From Lepas anatifera (taxonomy: Eukaryota; Arthropoda; Thecostraca; Lepadidae): 64,000 nt of DNA. Shown here one piece after another: positions 43,855 through 55,600 of the stretch (its first letter is position 1; each line of letters opens with the position of its first letter). The DNA lies in contig JAOTON010001253.1 in assembly GCA_034440635.1 (NCBI GenBank), positions 620,001 through 684,000 of the forward strand. The letters run 5' to 3'. The position numbers and the translations under genes were made by a program. A model generated the notes under the pieces. It searched no databases and was not told where the DNA came from. It was given only the letters and a program-made list of their open reading frames with translations.

Positions 43855-43935
43855 AACACGCGCCCCGCTGAGGGGGCGAAATTCGCCCCCCCAGCGGGGG
43901 GCATCATGCCAGGAACCCCAGCGGGGCGCGTGTCA
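43855..43935. repeat. Small palindromic element with ACACGCGCCCCGCTG ends
   Basis: ACACGCGCCCCGCTG is mirrored by CAGCGGGGCGCGTGT about 80 bp away. The left side is TTA + ACACGCG, resembling the ends of family B (TTAACACGCGCACTG). It could be a minimal non-autonomous derivative. Confidence 0.6.
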
Positions 43936-44132
43936 AGCTTCCTGCTCATCAAAGGTCACAGCTCGAAAAGCTGCAAACGTGGTCATGCCAGGAGTTTTTG
44001 GTGTCTTTTTAAACTAGCGCGCAGACAAACGGCTATCTATTTAGTGTTATTGTTTGCATTTTACCACCATTTAAAGCCTATCTATGGTGTTACATTGTTC
44101 TTGAACTAACAAAGCTTTGAACACTTATTTAA

Positions 44133-44931
44133 CCCTCGCCCCGGGGTAGGGGTGTTTGAACACTCTCCTTGGGGTTTTTGGTGGCACGAAAAACGGCAGC
44201 GCCGCCAAAAGGATTTTCCATATCGATGACCTAAGGTCAAGTACGGATCATGGCCTCTCTATTGGAAATACATGGGGAAAACCGAAATTAGGCCGTATTT
44301 GTGTAGATGCAGCTGAGAATACCTTCCTATTCTCCAAATCGTAGTATACTGGGCCCCTTTTCAGGTTCATGTTGCAATTCTTGACCTATGACCGCTGAGA
44401 GGTCATCTGGGCTAACCAAGCAGTTTTCATAATTAGGTCAATAACTTCGCATGAAATGATGGTACAACTTTTATTTTGATACCATTGCGCTTGGATTGCT
44501 ATTGCAAGTCGATTGATATGCATATTGACTAGGCTAGATAAAAAAGTGAATTTGACCTGACCTGAGGTCAGGTAATTTTTGTGTTTTGACCTAGTATGAT
44601 CATATTATACATCATTCGATTCGCCGTGATTAGAGGAAACGAATGGTGCCTAGAAAATGGTTCTAAAACTCAACTCTTTCAGACGCTAGAGCGGAAAAAA
44701 TATACTCAAAATGCCACTTTATTTGACGTGCCATGACCTCAATATTGACCTGAGCCTAACAAGAACTAATATAGTTTCTTCCTGAATTTCTATGAGCTAT
44801 CCACCAGCCTTCGCGTTTTGCGCTATCCCGCGTAGGGGCCGAGTTCGAGGGGGCAGGCGTTCAAACCCCCCACCCCCCCACCCACCCACCCACCAGGGCT
44901 AAGGTGGCTCGGAGGCCCACCAGGGCGCGGG
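44133..44931 (+). mobile_element. TTAA-type (piggyBac-like) element family A, 799 bp
   Basis: TTAA lies at 44129-44132 and 44932-44935. The terminal sequences are CCCTCGCCCCGGGG at the left and CAGGGCGCGGG at the right, which are related inverted repeats. It shares most of its length with 21137-21350 plus 24000-24752. The interior is rich in GGTCA/TGACC motifs. TTAA targets and CCC ends suggest piggyBac, but no transposase is present to prove it. Confidence 0.75.
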
Positions 44932-45261
44932 TTAATAGCCAAACTGAGGTCGAAAACTGCGTTAAGCTAGAACCATAACGTAGGCGAATCAAATTATGTA
45001 TGGTATGAACATGCTGTGTCAAAATCTAAGAATGACCTAACCAAAGGTCAGGTCAAGAGCATTGTCTTGTCTGAAATAATCGATATGCATACCAATCGAC
45101 TCGTAATGACAAGCTAAGCGAAATGGTACCAAAGTGAAATCTCTATTATAATTTCCTGCCAAGTTGTCCAGCGAAGTTGTCAGGTTTCCTGCAAACATGT
45201 CAAGTTGGACCTTTGGGGTGGCCCAATATACTTATATTACGAGAACAGGAAGCTTTCTTAA

Positions 45262-46526
45262 CCCTTGCCCTACTGGAGGTATTTTACTCCCTCGCCCTAC
45301 CGGGGGATCGATTCGACCCTCATCCGTTTGAAAACTAAGAAAGCTGGAAAGACGCGGTAAAGCACGGCCTGTTGCCCGAGACCTGAACTCTCCGACAGTG
45401 TACAATTATGTTTACCCTAGGTTAACTAGTAACCTGGTGAGGTCACAAAACGGTGAAAATTTTGACACATTTAGAAAATCCTTATGATTCGGGAATCAAT
45501 AGACCTAGAACCAGGGTTTCAATGTGTTTGTCGTGACCCAAGGAGTTCCGCAGTATGCGGCATGACCTTGCAAGGTCACGCGTGACCTTGGCCTTAGACC
45601 ATCTAACATAATCTTAGGTCAAGGTCGAAGTGAGGTCGCATACCATTGAATCCTTGGGTGACGCTCGTCACTATGATACCAAATTCATTGCCGCACCTTG
45701 TCCCGTCCATGAGTATAGCCAACAAGAGCTTCTAAAACGGTAACCTTTGCTGACCTTTGGGGACCCCTGGTGCCTTCGTCATGGACTTGACCTCAAAATA
45801 GATGGCGTATTCCAAATTGCCTTTTCAGGAGCCTTCGAATTCTGTTTAGAAATCTGATCTAGCTCTTCTAGAAGCTGAGTAACGCCCGGTTTTTCAGAAT
45901 TATTTTTAGGACCAAAATTGCCTTACATGGGCATAGAAATGACGTCATAACTCGGTGACCCGACATGATATTCACTTAAAATTTGGTCAAGATGTGTCTA
46001 AGTAATTTTGTTTTACAATTCCCACGCAGCATTGGGCTAAACGAAACTTTTTGTGTCATCACGAAAAATAACGAGGGGCGTCGAATCGGCACCCGAAGGA
46101 CGAGGATTAAGCAATATGAGCCAAGACATAGCTATTTTACAGTTTTTATCATGTATTTTTATTGAAGAGGTCGCCCGTAAATTAACAAGGTATATCACCA
46201 ATTTCATAAAACCCGGAATATATTTTGCAGCACCCGGTAGGCCCATAATGGTTTTTAAGTGTCGGATTGCTAGGTTAAACGTGTTCTTACTTATAATTAA
46301 CTTAACTTTACTTTACTTATTGCATAAATGCAATCCTAATTTTTTAGATGAAGTCCCTTGCCTTGGCCTGATGACCTGACCTAACATTACCAGACTTGAT
46401 TTTTTAAAGATGCAGAATTGATCAAAGAAGAGATATGAAAGATACGGCGGTGCAGCGCCGCCATTTATCCGCTATCCTTAAAAAGCCTTATGGAGACCAT
46501 TGATGCTCCTCTCGGACGGGCGAGGG
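45262..46526 (+). mobile_element. TTAA-type element, 1.27 kb
   Basis: TTAA lies at 45258-45261 and 46527-46530. The ends are CCCTTGCCC at the left and GGGCGAGGG at the right, inverted with one mismatch. The right-end context matches 3521-3562. The interior carries GACCTTGACC-type stretches. The frame 46053-46379 has no recognised domain. Confidence 0.7.
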
Positions 46527-47182
46527 TTAAGCACAAGCTACGTTTCCCAGATATTGGCCCTGATTTCCCTCCTTTTCTAAACAAGTTCCAATAGATGCAC
46601 AGCTACCACATGTTGCTTTTTGGCCCTCCTTTGGTACGTATATCAGCTATGGACAGGTCTGATCTACATAGAGCCTAAATAAATTCAGAAATAAATTGTA
46701 GCATGCACTATGGCATTTTGGAAAAGAAGTCCAGCAGCGAACTTTGTTTTTTCTGTCTGGAAGACATGATCAAGGAAACGACGAGTGCACTCGATGGTAC
46801 TGATTCTGAGACAACGGCGACACGGCAATTAACATTTTGGAAAATGCGCTCTTTCGGCTTTGGTCGCAAGTGGCAGCTACCTAATTTCCACAGTTACTCC
46901 CGCGGCTCACCGTCTAAAAATGACCTCGTGCGGTCATATGAAATCTTCAGATCACTTAAGTAATCTTTTAAGCACGACATTATCTCCAGATGAATAGTTA
47001 CAAGAGAGCTCCGAATCTCTGATACTTATTATTTAATTGCTACATAATCCTGACATTATGTCCTATTAGAACGTCGCAGAATAGTTTTAGGGGTGCTTTT
47101 GGAAGTTTAGGGGTGCTTTCAAAAGTTTTAGGGGTGCTCGCGCACCCCTAAAAGTATACAAAGTTACACGCCTGCCGTGACC

Positions 47183-47605
47183 TGAAAGGTAATCGAATAC
47201 TAGAAACGTGTGAACATTTTATTTCAGTTTAGAAACAAGTATACTGTGTGCCATGTATACTGTGTGTAACCACGTATACTGTGTCACGATGTTGGATTTT
47301 TGTGCTGATATTTTTTAGGAATTTTATCACTCCAAGAAGATGGCGGAAGCCGAAACTTTTCGGGTTATGTAATACGACTAAACAAAAGTATAATTTATTT
47401 TTTCCTGGTCAATACGTTCATGATATTATCAATTTAAGTTCTAACTCTCAATGAAACGTGTACTATATCTAATTTCATTTCTAACACTAGGCCCAGAAGT
47501 TTTAGGCTTGTTGCAAATGAAACATGTCTGGCTCTCTAAGGTTTCACTGGGGCCTTCAGTACAACTTGGTCGTGATTTTACCATTGTTTCAGCGGGGTAG
47601 GGGTG

Positions 47606-47654
<49 letters not shown>

Positions 47655-47767
47655 ATATCCCTTCGGCTTTATCCAAGTCACTAAAACGATGGTAGGTATG
47701 CAGCGCCGCCGTGCTTGGCACACCTTACCCTTGATTATCTTCGCGACTTTCCGAATATTTCATGACT
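47183..47767. mobile_element. Spacer and family A fragment with TA tract
   Basis: From about 47590, GCGGGGTAGGGGTGTT resembles the left end of family A, and after the TA tract GCAGCGCCGCCGTGCTTGGC matches 21200-21225. The stretch before 47590 is unassigned. Confidence 0.5.
47607..47651. repeat. (TA)n microsatellite
   Basis: An alternating tract inside a family A fragment. Confidence 0.95.
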
Positions 47768-47775
47768 GATTCAAC

Positions 47776-47929
47776 CACTAGCGGTGGAACTAGGGGGAGG
47801 GCACAGGGGCACGTTGCCCTCTTAAATAATAAATTTTAACACTAACCCTTTGGCGTTCACTGAAAAAAATGGGTTGAAAAGCCCATGGTGCCCCCCTCCC
47901 CCTTAAATGCAAGCGTTTCACCGTCACTG
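47776..47929 (+). mobile_element. hAT-type MITE, 154 bp
   Basis: The ends CACTAGCGGTGGAAC and GTTTCACCGTCACTG are imperfect inverted repeats. The flanks are GATTCAAC (47768-47775) and GATTGAAC (47930-47937), seven of eight identical. The interior AGGGGGAGGGCAC and GGTGCCCCCCTCCCCCTT blocks also form an inverted repeat. It is inserted in a family A fragment. Confidence 0.82.
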
Positions 47930-48089
47930 GATTGAACTTGGGTCAGGCTGCCAGTGACCTCGTCTCTTTAAATGTTTCAAGGGATAGCAATGAGAATAGG
48001 TTTTATCTATTTATGAGACTCATATTACATGAGAAGGCTACCAAGTGCAGGTTGAGGTAGCCGTATTTTTATCAACGACCCAAGGTAAG

Positions 48090-48259
48090 CACTGGTGGAT
48101 CCAAGGTGGCCAAGGGTTGTGCCCCCTTCAAAGCCTAAAAAGTATATTTTGCCCCAAGGAACCAAATTTTGGCCGTTTAGGTATTTCTAGAAAATACTAT
48201 GTTTTTGCGATTTTTCTGGATTTGGCCCCCTCCAAAAGTCGCTGCTGGATCGGCCAATG
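48090..48259 (+). mobile_element. hAT-type MITE, 170 bp
   Basis: The ends CACTGGTGGATCCA and TGGATCGGCCAATG are imperfect inverted repeats. The flanks are AAGGTAAG (48082-48089) and AAGCTAAG (48260-48267), one mismatch. A similar right end (CTGGATCCGCCAGTG) occurs at about 43836-43850. Confidence 0.78.
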
Positions 48260-48487
48260 AAGCTAAGGTACGGACATCGGGTTCAGGCAGGTCAGGTAAG
48301 GTCATGACCTCTCCGTAAGAAATGCATGGGGCGAATAGGAAAAACTTCGAAAAATTTGCTTTCCTATGGGTACAGCTTAGAAATACTTATTTTTATTTGA
48401 TTCATGATGCTATAAGCATATTTTTTTAAGCAAGACTCAGAGTAAGAGTCCAGGCACGTATAGCCTTAGCTGTTGATGTGCCCTTGA

Positions 48488-49358
48488 CACGCACACTGGA
48501 GGGGGCTCGAAGGCCCCCCACCTGTTTTTCTGAGGTGGCCGAAGAACCGTTCGTAGCCGAAAAATGATACTCTGTCACATTTGTAATATTTTAACGGTGC
48601 GTTGATTGGTGAATAAATTTTGAAAATCGGTCCAACATGTTTTTTTACTTATAGACTTTCATAGTCAGACCTGCATTTTGCGATGGCCACAATCGTGCGG
48701 TCATGACCTTCGCTTCAACCGTGCGGACCACTTCGCTTGCATTGGGGAGCGTGTGGGGACGTCTTGAGTCCATATAACCGAGATTATATGTCAAGGTCAC
48801 CTCACATGACGGTCAAGGTCAAGGTCAATGGTCACAGGCTGGGGCCGTATCAGCACTTTCAAGGTCATTGACTCCAGTTCTTCCAGTCAAATGGTTCCCC
48901 GTCAAACGTATATTATGCTGTGACGTCATAGTTAAGTTAAATCCATATAAAGTTAAGGTCAAATGTCATGGGTAAAAGTCAATCCTCATTTCCCGCCAAA
49001 CGGTTACTACAATGCTAGTTATAGTGCAAATTAAAGGTAGTATACCATATTGTGACCTTTTAGGTCAACGACCTTGAATGACCTTGACCCCAAAATTTTA
49101 GAGAAGGTTCTTTGCGACTTTCCCCCTATGACCCTGTTTCCCACATAATCACAGCATTTCCCAGTGGGTCCCCAGCATGGCCAAGATTTGATCTTTATGA
49201 CCTCGTTTGACATTAAAGATATTAACCTAGGTCAATGAAAATTGGCAATGATGTAGATCACCATAGCCCCCACCTATCCTTCAACCGGTGTTTTTCTACG
49301 GCTCGTAGCTTTCGAAATCTTATAGGGCCTACCAGGTTCCCTTCCCCTCCAGTGCGCG
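48488..49358 (+). mobile_element. TTAA-type element family B, most complete copy
   Basis: TTGA (48484-48487) and TTAG (49359-49362) at the borders look like decayed TTAA. The ends are CACGCACACTGGAGGGGG and CCCCTCCAGTGCGCG, inverted repeats. Other copies are at 5136, 17405 and 19200-19538 (inverted). The interior is rich in TCAAGGTCA runs. The frame 49031-49213 is repeat sequence. Confidence 0.7.
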
Positions 49359-49399
49359 TTAGTGCCGAAAAAATGTGCCCTCTCTAGTGTGGGTGTTAA

Positions 49400-50130
49400 A
49401 CTCCAATCATCAGAGTCAGACTCGACTCAAGTTTTGCCTCCCAGAGTTGAGTCGACTCACTTTTGGATTCGACTTGATAAGAGTCGACTCAATTGCTCGA
49501 CCGGTTGAGTTGAGTCAGAATCGCAGTTGGCCTCCAAGCCGATGGGGCTAAGTCGACTCATACCTTTATTATTTTAACGTATGTGCTCAACAGGCTGAGT
49601 TCCGGAAGAAAGATGATGTGCTGGTCTTTTTAAAACTACGTTTTTTTCGGATTTCATACTGTTATTTTGTGATAATCGGAAATTTATTATTCTCATATCC
49701 ACCCTAAGCCCAGTGAGCAATAGAACTCATTTTTGTCCCAGCGGCGGACCTCTGCCTTTTTGTAATTTTTACTCGGAACAAAACAAGGAAAAGGGCACGG
49801 CTGTTTTTTTTCTTGGACACTTATGTTAGTTCCTGCCTGGCACAAAAAGTTTTAATGCAATTTCTAACTGGAGGAAAGGCCTGTGCGTGTTCAACACTAG
49901 AAGGGCACTGGTCATCAGTCGAGAAAATTCCGGAGGGCTAGGGACCATTTATAGAGGCTAGCCACCAAAAATAGTCCTCAGTTGGAAAACGTCCTGGCCA
50001 GGCCAGGCCGGGACCAGCTATTGAACAAACTTGACTCATGTCGACTCACCGGCTCAATGCGGTGTGTTGAGTCGGAATCAGAGTCAGCCGCTCAACTGTG
50101 CGAGTCGATTCGACAAAAAGGGTCATCGAC
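49400..50130. repeat. GAGTCGACTCA-rich stretches
   Basis: At 49410-49560 and 50030-50130, GAGTCGACTC and related palindromic words recur many times. A similar but weaker stretch is at 35150-35310. Between them (49570-50025) nothing is recognised. Confidence 0.55.
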
Positions 50131-52439
50131 GAGTCGGATTAGAACCCGATCGGTGTGGTACCTCTAGAATTCCACCCCTCATTGTACTCCATCACATCAG
50201 TATGATGCAACACTGTCTCCAGTGGTACACACGATGGTCCGCCCTCCCCTTGGCAACTGTTTAAGCGCGCCTGTGTTTGAACATATGTGCGCTAGCTTGA
50301 TGATCTACACTCAGACACCGCCAGTCGGCAAGCAGCAGTGTGGACAAAACATCTTCAGAGCCCCGGGCAATATCCTAACTGTGCAGTTTTAAAATATAAT
50401 ATTCGGATCCAGCTTTGCTAGTAATGGATATCCAAAATGTACCGTCTCCGCATAACGTGATGCTGCACGGATAGTGCATTCCATTATGATTCCGGCCCGG
50501 TGCCGCACGCTCGCTCTGACACCTCTAAAGTGCAGGCTGGCCGCCAGCAGGATGTGGCTGGTATCAACATCGGGCTGGATACAGGCATGGACGCGGCGCG
50601 CCGGCACCGCCCGAGGCTGGGAGCGTCTGCGGCGCGTCTCGGACCGCGCAGGGCACTATTAGCCTGCTCAAAAACCCAGCTTTCATAAACCTGATACGTT
50701 CAAACTTGTGCCTATTTACATTTGTGCTCAAACAGAAAAGTCTTGGTGCAGAATAAAACTACTCGAAGAGAAACTCCACCTCTGGACAATGTTCCGGAGG
50801 CGCGCAGCACGTAATTCAAGAGGTCACGCCACAGTAATTCACCCCTGGACAGAGACGCACAGCACGCATTTCAACTGGTCTAGCCATAGCAAACCACCCA
50901 TGTAACTAGTTCTGTTCGTTCCGGGTTCCGGAGATAAAGCGCTGAAAAATAATCATTACATTCCCAACTTCCAAACTCGATGAATAGCGTGGCTAACAAT
51001 GAATGGCAAAGGAAGGGACTTCGCCAAGTTTTCTCGCGTCAACAAAGAATTGATTTAAAAGAAGCAGGTGCAAACACTTGGAAAGTATATCCCGCGGCGG
51101 GGAAGGTGCACCTGACGCTGTTATTCAGCATTCCCATCCTTGAGAGAGCTGGGCTGGCTATCTTTTAGCCAGAAGTCTGCGACAGACCATATTTTCGCCC
51201 TCCCAGAAGTGTCGCCACAAGGGCCGTGGCTGCCACTTCGCCTCCTGTGCACCTCTCCCCCACACTGCGGCCACACAGGCCTGTCCTGAGCGTCCAGCAC
51301 CCCACCGCCTGCGTGGCACAAACAACCCGCCCGCCCTCACTCTTCAGCGCTACTGGACCGGCCACTGTCGGGATAGGACCAGTGCTGTTGCGTGTTCAAG
51401 AACTATAGAAGCAGTTTTGTGGCGACAGCGCTCAGTCCGTGAACAAGGATGACTCAGCTTCCTTTCCGGGGAAGCGGGGATCCGTGAGGTCTGAGAACAG
51501 GCGTTGCTGGATGAAAATGTTGCCGGCAGGGCGCAAGGTAACCAGTTCCAAAAGCCAATTGACACCCCCTTTAAGCAAAGAAAACCCTCTTTGACGAGAC
51601 AACTGCGCACTCAATGGCTATCATCCTCCCTCAAAGATGTGAATACGCTCCTCAGCAATGGCATTCCGATCAACAAGTTAATGGGAGTCAAAATGTTGAG
51701 CAGGTTGTGACATCTCTCTCGCTGCCGCCTCCAAACGTCGATTTCACCCAGTTCGGATCCCGATGATCATCGCTCTCTCCCAACTGAACACCAGACTAGT
51801 CTCGTCCGTGTATTTAACCGCACACACCCTCCACCGCAGTAGCGTCCGTTTACACAGCTCAGGTAAACAACTCCCATCGCCGGCGCGCCGGCAGTCACGT
51901 GACGGGCGCACCACGTGACACCCGACACCAGCGCCGGCTGGCGAGGCGTCCCCTGATCCCGATGCGCCGACACCTCTGAAACACGCCGACAGCGCTGCCG
52001 GGACGCCCGCCAGATGGCCCCGCCAGTGCGTGGAGCTGTGTATTGTTGTGGCCTCGTTTTGGCTCGACTCTGTCCTCCGAAAATAAACGGCTGTGACCAC
52101 TTTCGACCGGTCAGAAGGCACCTAACTCACCTCGATAAAGCCTAGATTTCACACTTTGAGCGGCTGGTGGCATTCATTTTAAAACAAACTTCGACAATGC
52201 CCGATGGGCATTCCGTAACAAAGGTCACAATTTTCCAACTGGCTATTAATCACCAATGGAGCGCTAATAAATCACCCTCTCCCGCTCAACACTCCAAAGT
52301 TCGGAAAACACAACTCCGAACTGCCGCCACCGACCAAACAAATCGGGAAAACGTGACACCAATACCACCGCACTCGATACTTGAGCGGAAACTGATGGCG
52401 ATGCCAGTGCCACCAGACGGGACTTTGACTAACTAGAGT
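50131..52439. other. Unassigned DNA downstream of the synthetase gene
   Basis: About 2.3 kb with several overlapping short frames on both strands and moderately high GC, but no recognised domain. The 3' UTR of the minus-strand synthetase must lie in the upper part; I could not pick a poly(A) signal. Confidence 0.4.
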
Positions 52440-52603
52440 TTACGGCGTCAACCGTTTGGGGTCGCGCGGGAACATGGACGTTTTCCGAATGTTGTCCAGG
52501 CCCAGGTAGAGCATGACAACGCGCTCCATACCGATGCCACCGCCGCCGTGCGGTGGACAGCCGTACTTGAAGCTGTCGATGTACGCCTGGATCTTGCTGA
52601 CAT
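52440..52603 (-). CDS. DARS1: AspRS terminal exon (motif 3)
   Basis: The acceptor is TTGTTGCAG/ATG. It completes a split Asp codon and then codes [22 protein letters not shown] (motif 3 with its ATP-binding Arg) and the C-terminus RDPKRLTP, with stop TAA at 52440-52442. An in-frame ATG-like reading further upstream (to 52670) is intron. Confidence 0.96.
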
Positions 52604-55600
52604 CTGCAACAAGAAGTCGGGAACGTGAAATACGCGCGGTGTCAGGGCAGAGGGCAGGATACGACTTCAACAGCAGCTACAACTTGGTCTTGAGATCGCT
52701 TCGAGAATCCACACCATAAGCGTAGCCAGGATTTCGCTCAGGGGAGAGGCGCCCCGAAAAAGGGCCCCTGCGAAAGCGCCCATAAGGCCCTGATGGGTAA
52801 AAGGGCCCTCCTTGTTATAGAATAGTGTTGAAGAGGGCTTAAGAGGGCCCTGTCTGGTATGAAATTTCAAACTTGGCCGCAGAGCATAGTGGGGGCGAGC
52901 AGCGCTTCGCGCGGCCCGCGTCCTCAGGGGGGGGCTGTCCCTGCCGCCCCTGATCCACACTCTCCGCAATCAGCACACATTTCTTTAAACCCCGTAACAA
53001 AAAAAATCATTCAATCCATCCCATTTCCGCCTCCAGAAAACAGAACCTTTAAAAAACTGCTGAAGGGGGAAATGCAGACAAGTATGTAAAGCATTTGACT
53101 AAAAACAGTTAGCTTGAAAGGGACATGTTGTTCCGCAATGACAATGACCTCCAAAGAACCCATCACGGACCATGTTTTCGAGAACCCATCACGGACCATG
53201 TCTTCGAGAACCAATCACGGACCATGTCTTCGAGAACCCATCACGGACCATGTCTTCGAGAACCCATCACGGACCATGTCTTCGAGAACCCATCACGGAT
53301 CATGTTTTCGAGAACCCAACACGGACCATGTCTTCGAGAACCCATCACGGACCATGTTTTCGAGAACCCAACACGGACCATGTCTTCGAGAACTTTCGCT
53401 ATGAGGCTCAAATAAGCTGAGTAAACGCGTGTGACACCACGGCTGGGCGGCGTGGGTGCCCGGCCGTGCCCACCGATGCCGTGGTGTTTGGCGCGCTGCG
53501 TCAGGAAGTCGGCGTCGTGGATCCGCTGTGCGCCCGACAGAATCTCCTCGCCGCGCATGAACATGTCGTAGGAGTTGCTCCACCGGCCGTCGGCTGGGTC
53601 CGGCATGGTGTAGAACGGCCGCACCGCCAGCGGAAACTTGTCCAGGATGAAGAAGTCGGTACAGTACTGGCCGGCAGACAGAGGGGTAAAGGTGAGAGGG
53701 GGCCAGAGTCGGGGGAATCATGCACTGGCTGGCAGGGAGGGGGGGTGAGGGGAGCCCGGAGTGGGAGTCGTGTACTGGCTGGCAGGGAGAGGGGTGAGGG
53801 GAGCCCGGAGTGGGAGTCGTGTACTGGCCGGCAGGGAGAGGGCTGAGGGGAGCCCGGAGTGGGAGTCGTGTACTGGCTGGCAGGGAGAGGGGTGAAGGGA
53901 GCCCGGAGTGTGAGTCGTGTACTGGCCGGCAGGGAGAGGGGTGAGGGGAGCCCGGAGTGTGAGTCGTGTACTGGCCGGCAGGGAGAGGGGTGAGGGGAGC
54001 CCGGAGTGGGAGTCGTGTACTGGCCGGCAGGGAGAGGGGTGAGGGGAGCCCGGAGTGGGAGTCGTGTACTGGCCGGCAGGGAGAGGGGTGAGGGGAGCCC
54101 GGAGTGTGAGTCGTGTACTGGCCGGCAGGGAGAGGGGTGAGGGGAGCCCGGAGTGTGAGTCGTGCACTGGCTGGCAGGGAGGGGGGTGAGGGGAGCCCGG
54201 AGTGGGAGTCGTGTACTGGCCGGCAGGGAGAGGGGTGAGGGGAGCCCGGAGTGTGAGTCGTGTACTGGCCGGCAGGGAGAGGGGTGAGGGGAGCCCGGAG
54301 TGGGAGTCGTGTACTGGCCGGCAGGGAGAGGGGTGAGGGGAGCCCGGAGTGGGAGTCGTGTACTGGCCGGCAGGGAGAGGGGTGAGGGAGAGCCCGGAGT
54401 GTGAGTCGTGTACTGGCCGGCAGGGAGAGGGGTGAGGGGAGCCCGGAGTGGGAGTCGTGTACTGGCCGGCAGGGAGAGGGGTGAGGGGAGCCCGGAGTGG
54501 GAGTCGTGTACTGGCCGGCAGGGAGAGGGGTGAGGGGAGCCCGGAGTGGGAGTCGTGTACTGGCCGGCAGGGAGAGGGGTGAGGGGAGCCTGGAGTGGGA
54601 GTCGTGTACTGGCCGGCAGGGAGAGGGGTGAGGGGAGCCCGGAGTGTGAGTCGTGTACTGGCCGGTAGGGAGAGGGGTGAGGGGAGCCCGGAGTGGGAGT
54701 CGTGTACTGGCCGGCAGGGAGAGGGGTGAGGGGAGCCCGGAGTGGGAGTCGTGTACTGGCCGGCAGGGAGAGGGGTGAGGGGAGCCCGGAGTGGGAGTCG
54801 TGTACTGGCCGGCAGGGAGAGGGGTGAGGGGAGCGGAGTGGGAGTCGTGTACTGGCCGGCAGGGAGAGGGGTGAGGGGAGCCCGGAGTGGGAGTCGTGTA
54901 CTGGCCGGCAGGGAGAGGGGTGAGGGGAGCCCGGAGTGGGAGTCGTGTACTGGCCGGCAGGGAGAGGGGTGAGGGGAGCCCGGAGTGGGAGTCGTGTACT
55001 GGCCGGCAGGGAGAGGGGTGAGGGGAGCCCGGAGTGGGAGTCGTGTACTGGCCGGCAGGGAGAGGGGTGAGGGGAGCCCGGAGTGGGAGTCGTGTACTGG
55101 CCGGCAGGGAGAGGGGTGAGGGGAGCCCGGAGTGGGAGTCGTGTACTGGCCGGCAGGGAGAGGGGTGAGGGGAGCCCGGAGTGGGAGTCGTGTACTGGCC
55201 GGCAGGGAGAGGGGTGAGGGGAGCCCGGAGTGGGAGTCGTGTACTGGCCGGCAGGGAGAGGGGTGAGGGGAGCCCGGAGTGGGAGTCGTGTACTGGCTGG
55301 CAGGGAGAGGGGTGAGGGGAGCCCGGAGTGTGAGTCGTGTACTGGCCGGTAGGGAGAGGGGTGAGGGGAGCCCGGAGTGGGAGTCGTGTACGCAGAAGCA
55401 CGGGACACTAGCGCGCGCATCTGTAGTTTGGTTACAGCCTACGCTGGGAACTGGCCAATGAACCTACAGTTCCTGTGGCTGTCGTTTGACAGGGCTCCTG
55501 TGTTGGGATAACTGCAGGTGCGAACACAAACAGTATAATAAACTTTGGAATGTAGAATACCCCACAAATACATTATGCAACGTTACTGACTAAAAGAAGA

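Larger units (their letters stand above)
43459..47174 (+). mobile_element. hAT-like element, 3.7 kb, perfect target duplication, with nested elements
   Basis: The left end CAGGGGTGTAACTTTGT and the right end ACAAAGTTACACGCCTG are inverted repeats with one mismatch; AGGGGTGC recurs just inside each. CCGTGACC flanks both sides exactly (43451-43458 and 47175-47182). The interior contains two TTAA-type elements (44133-44931 and 45262-46526) and a small palindrome (43855-43935). Open frames such as 46703-46963 show no clear transposase motif. Confidence 0.88.

Noticed and set aside
52440..52670. ATG-started 76-codon frame as an independent small gene
   Set aside because: The region above 52603 is intron with a clear acceptor; the coding part is the AspRS terminal exon.
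53293..55420. Open frames of 702 and 639 codons on the minus strand, Pro/Ser/Thr-rich
   Set aside because: They are readings of the 49-bp stop-free minisatellite in an AspRS intron, open in all three phases, and run out of frame through a real exon.
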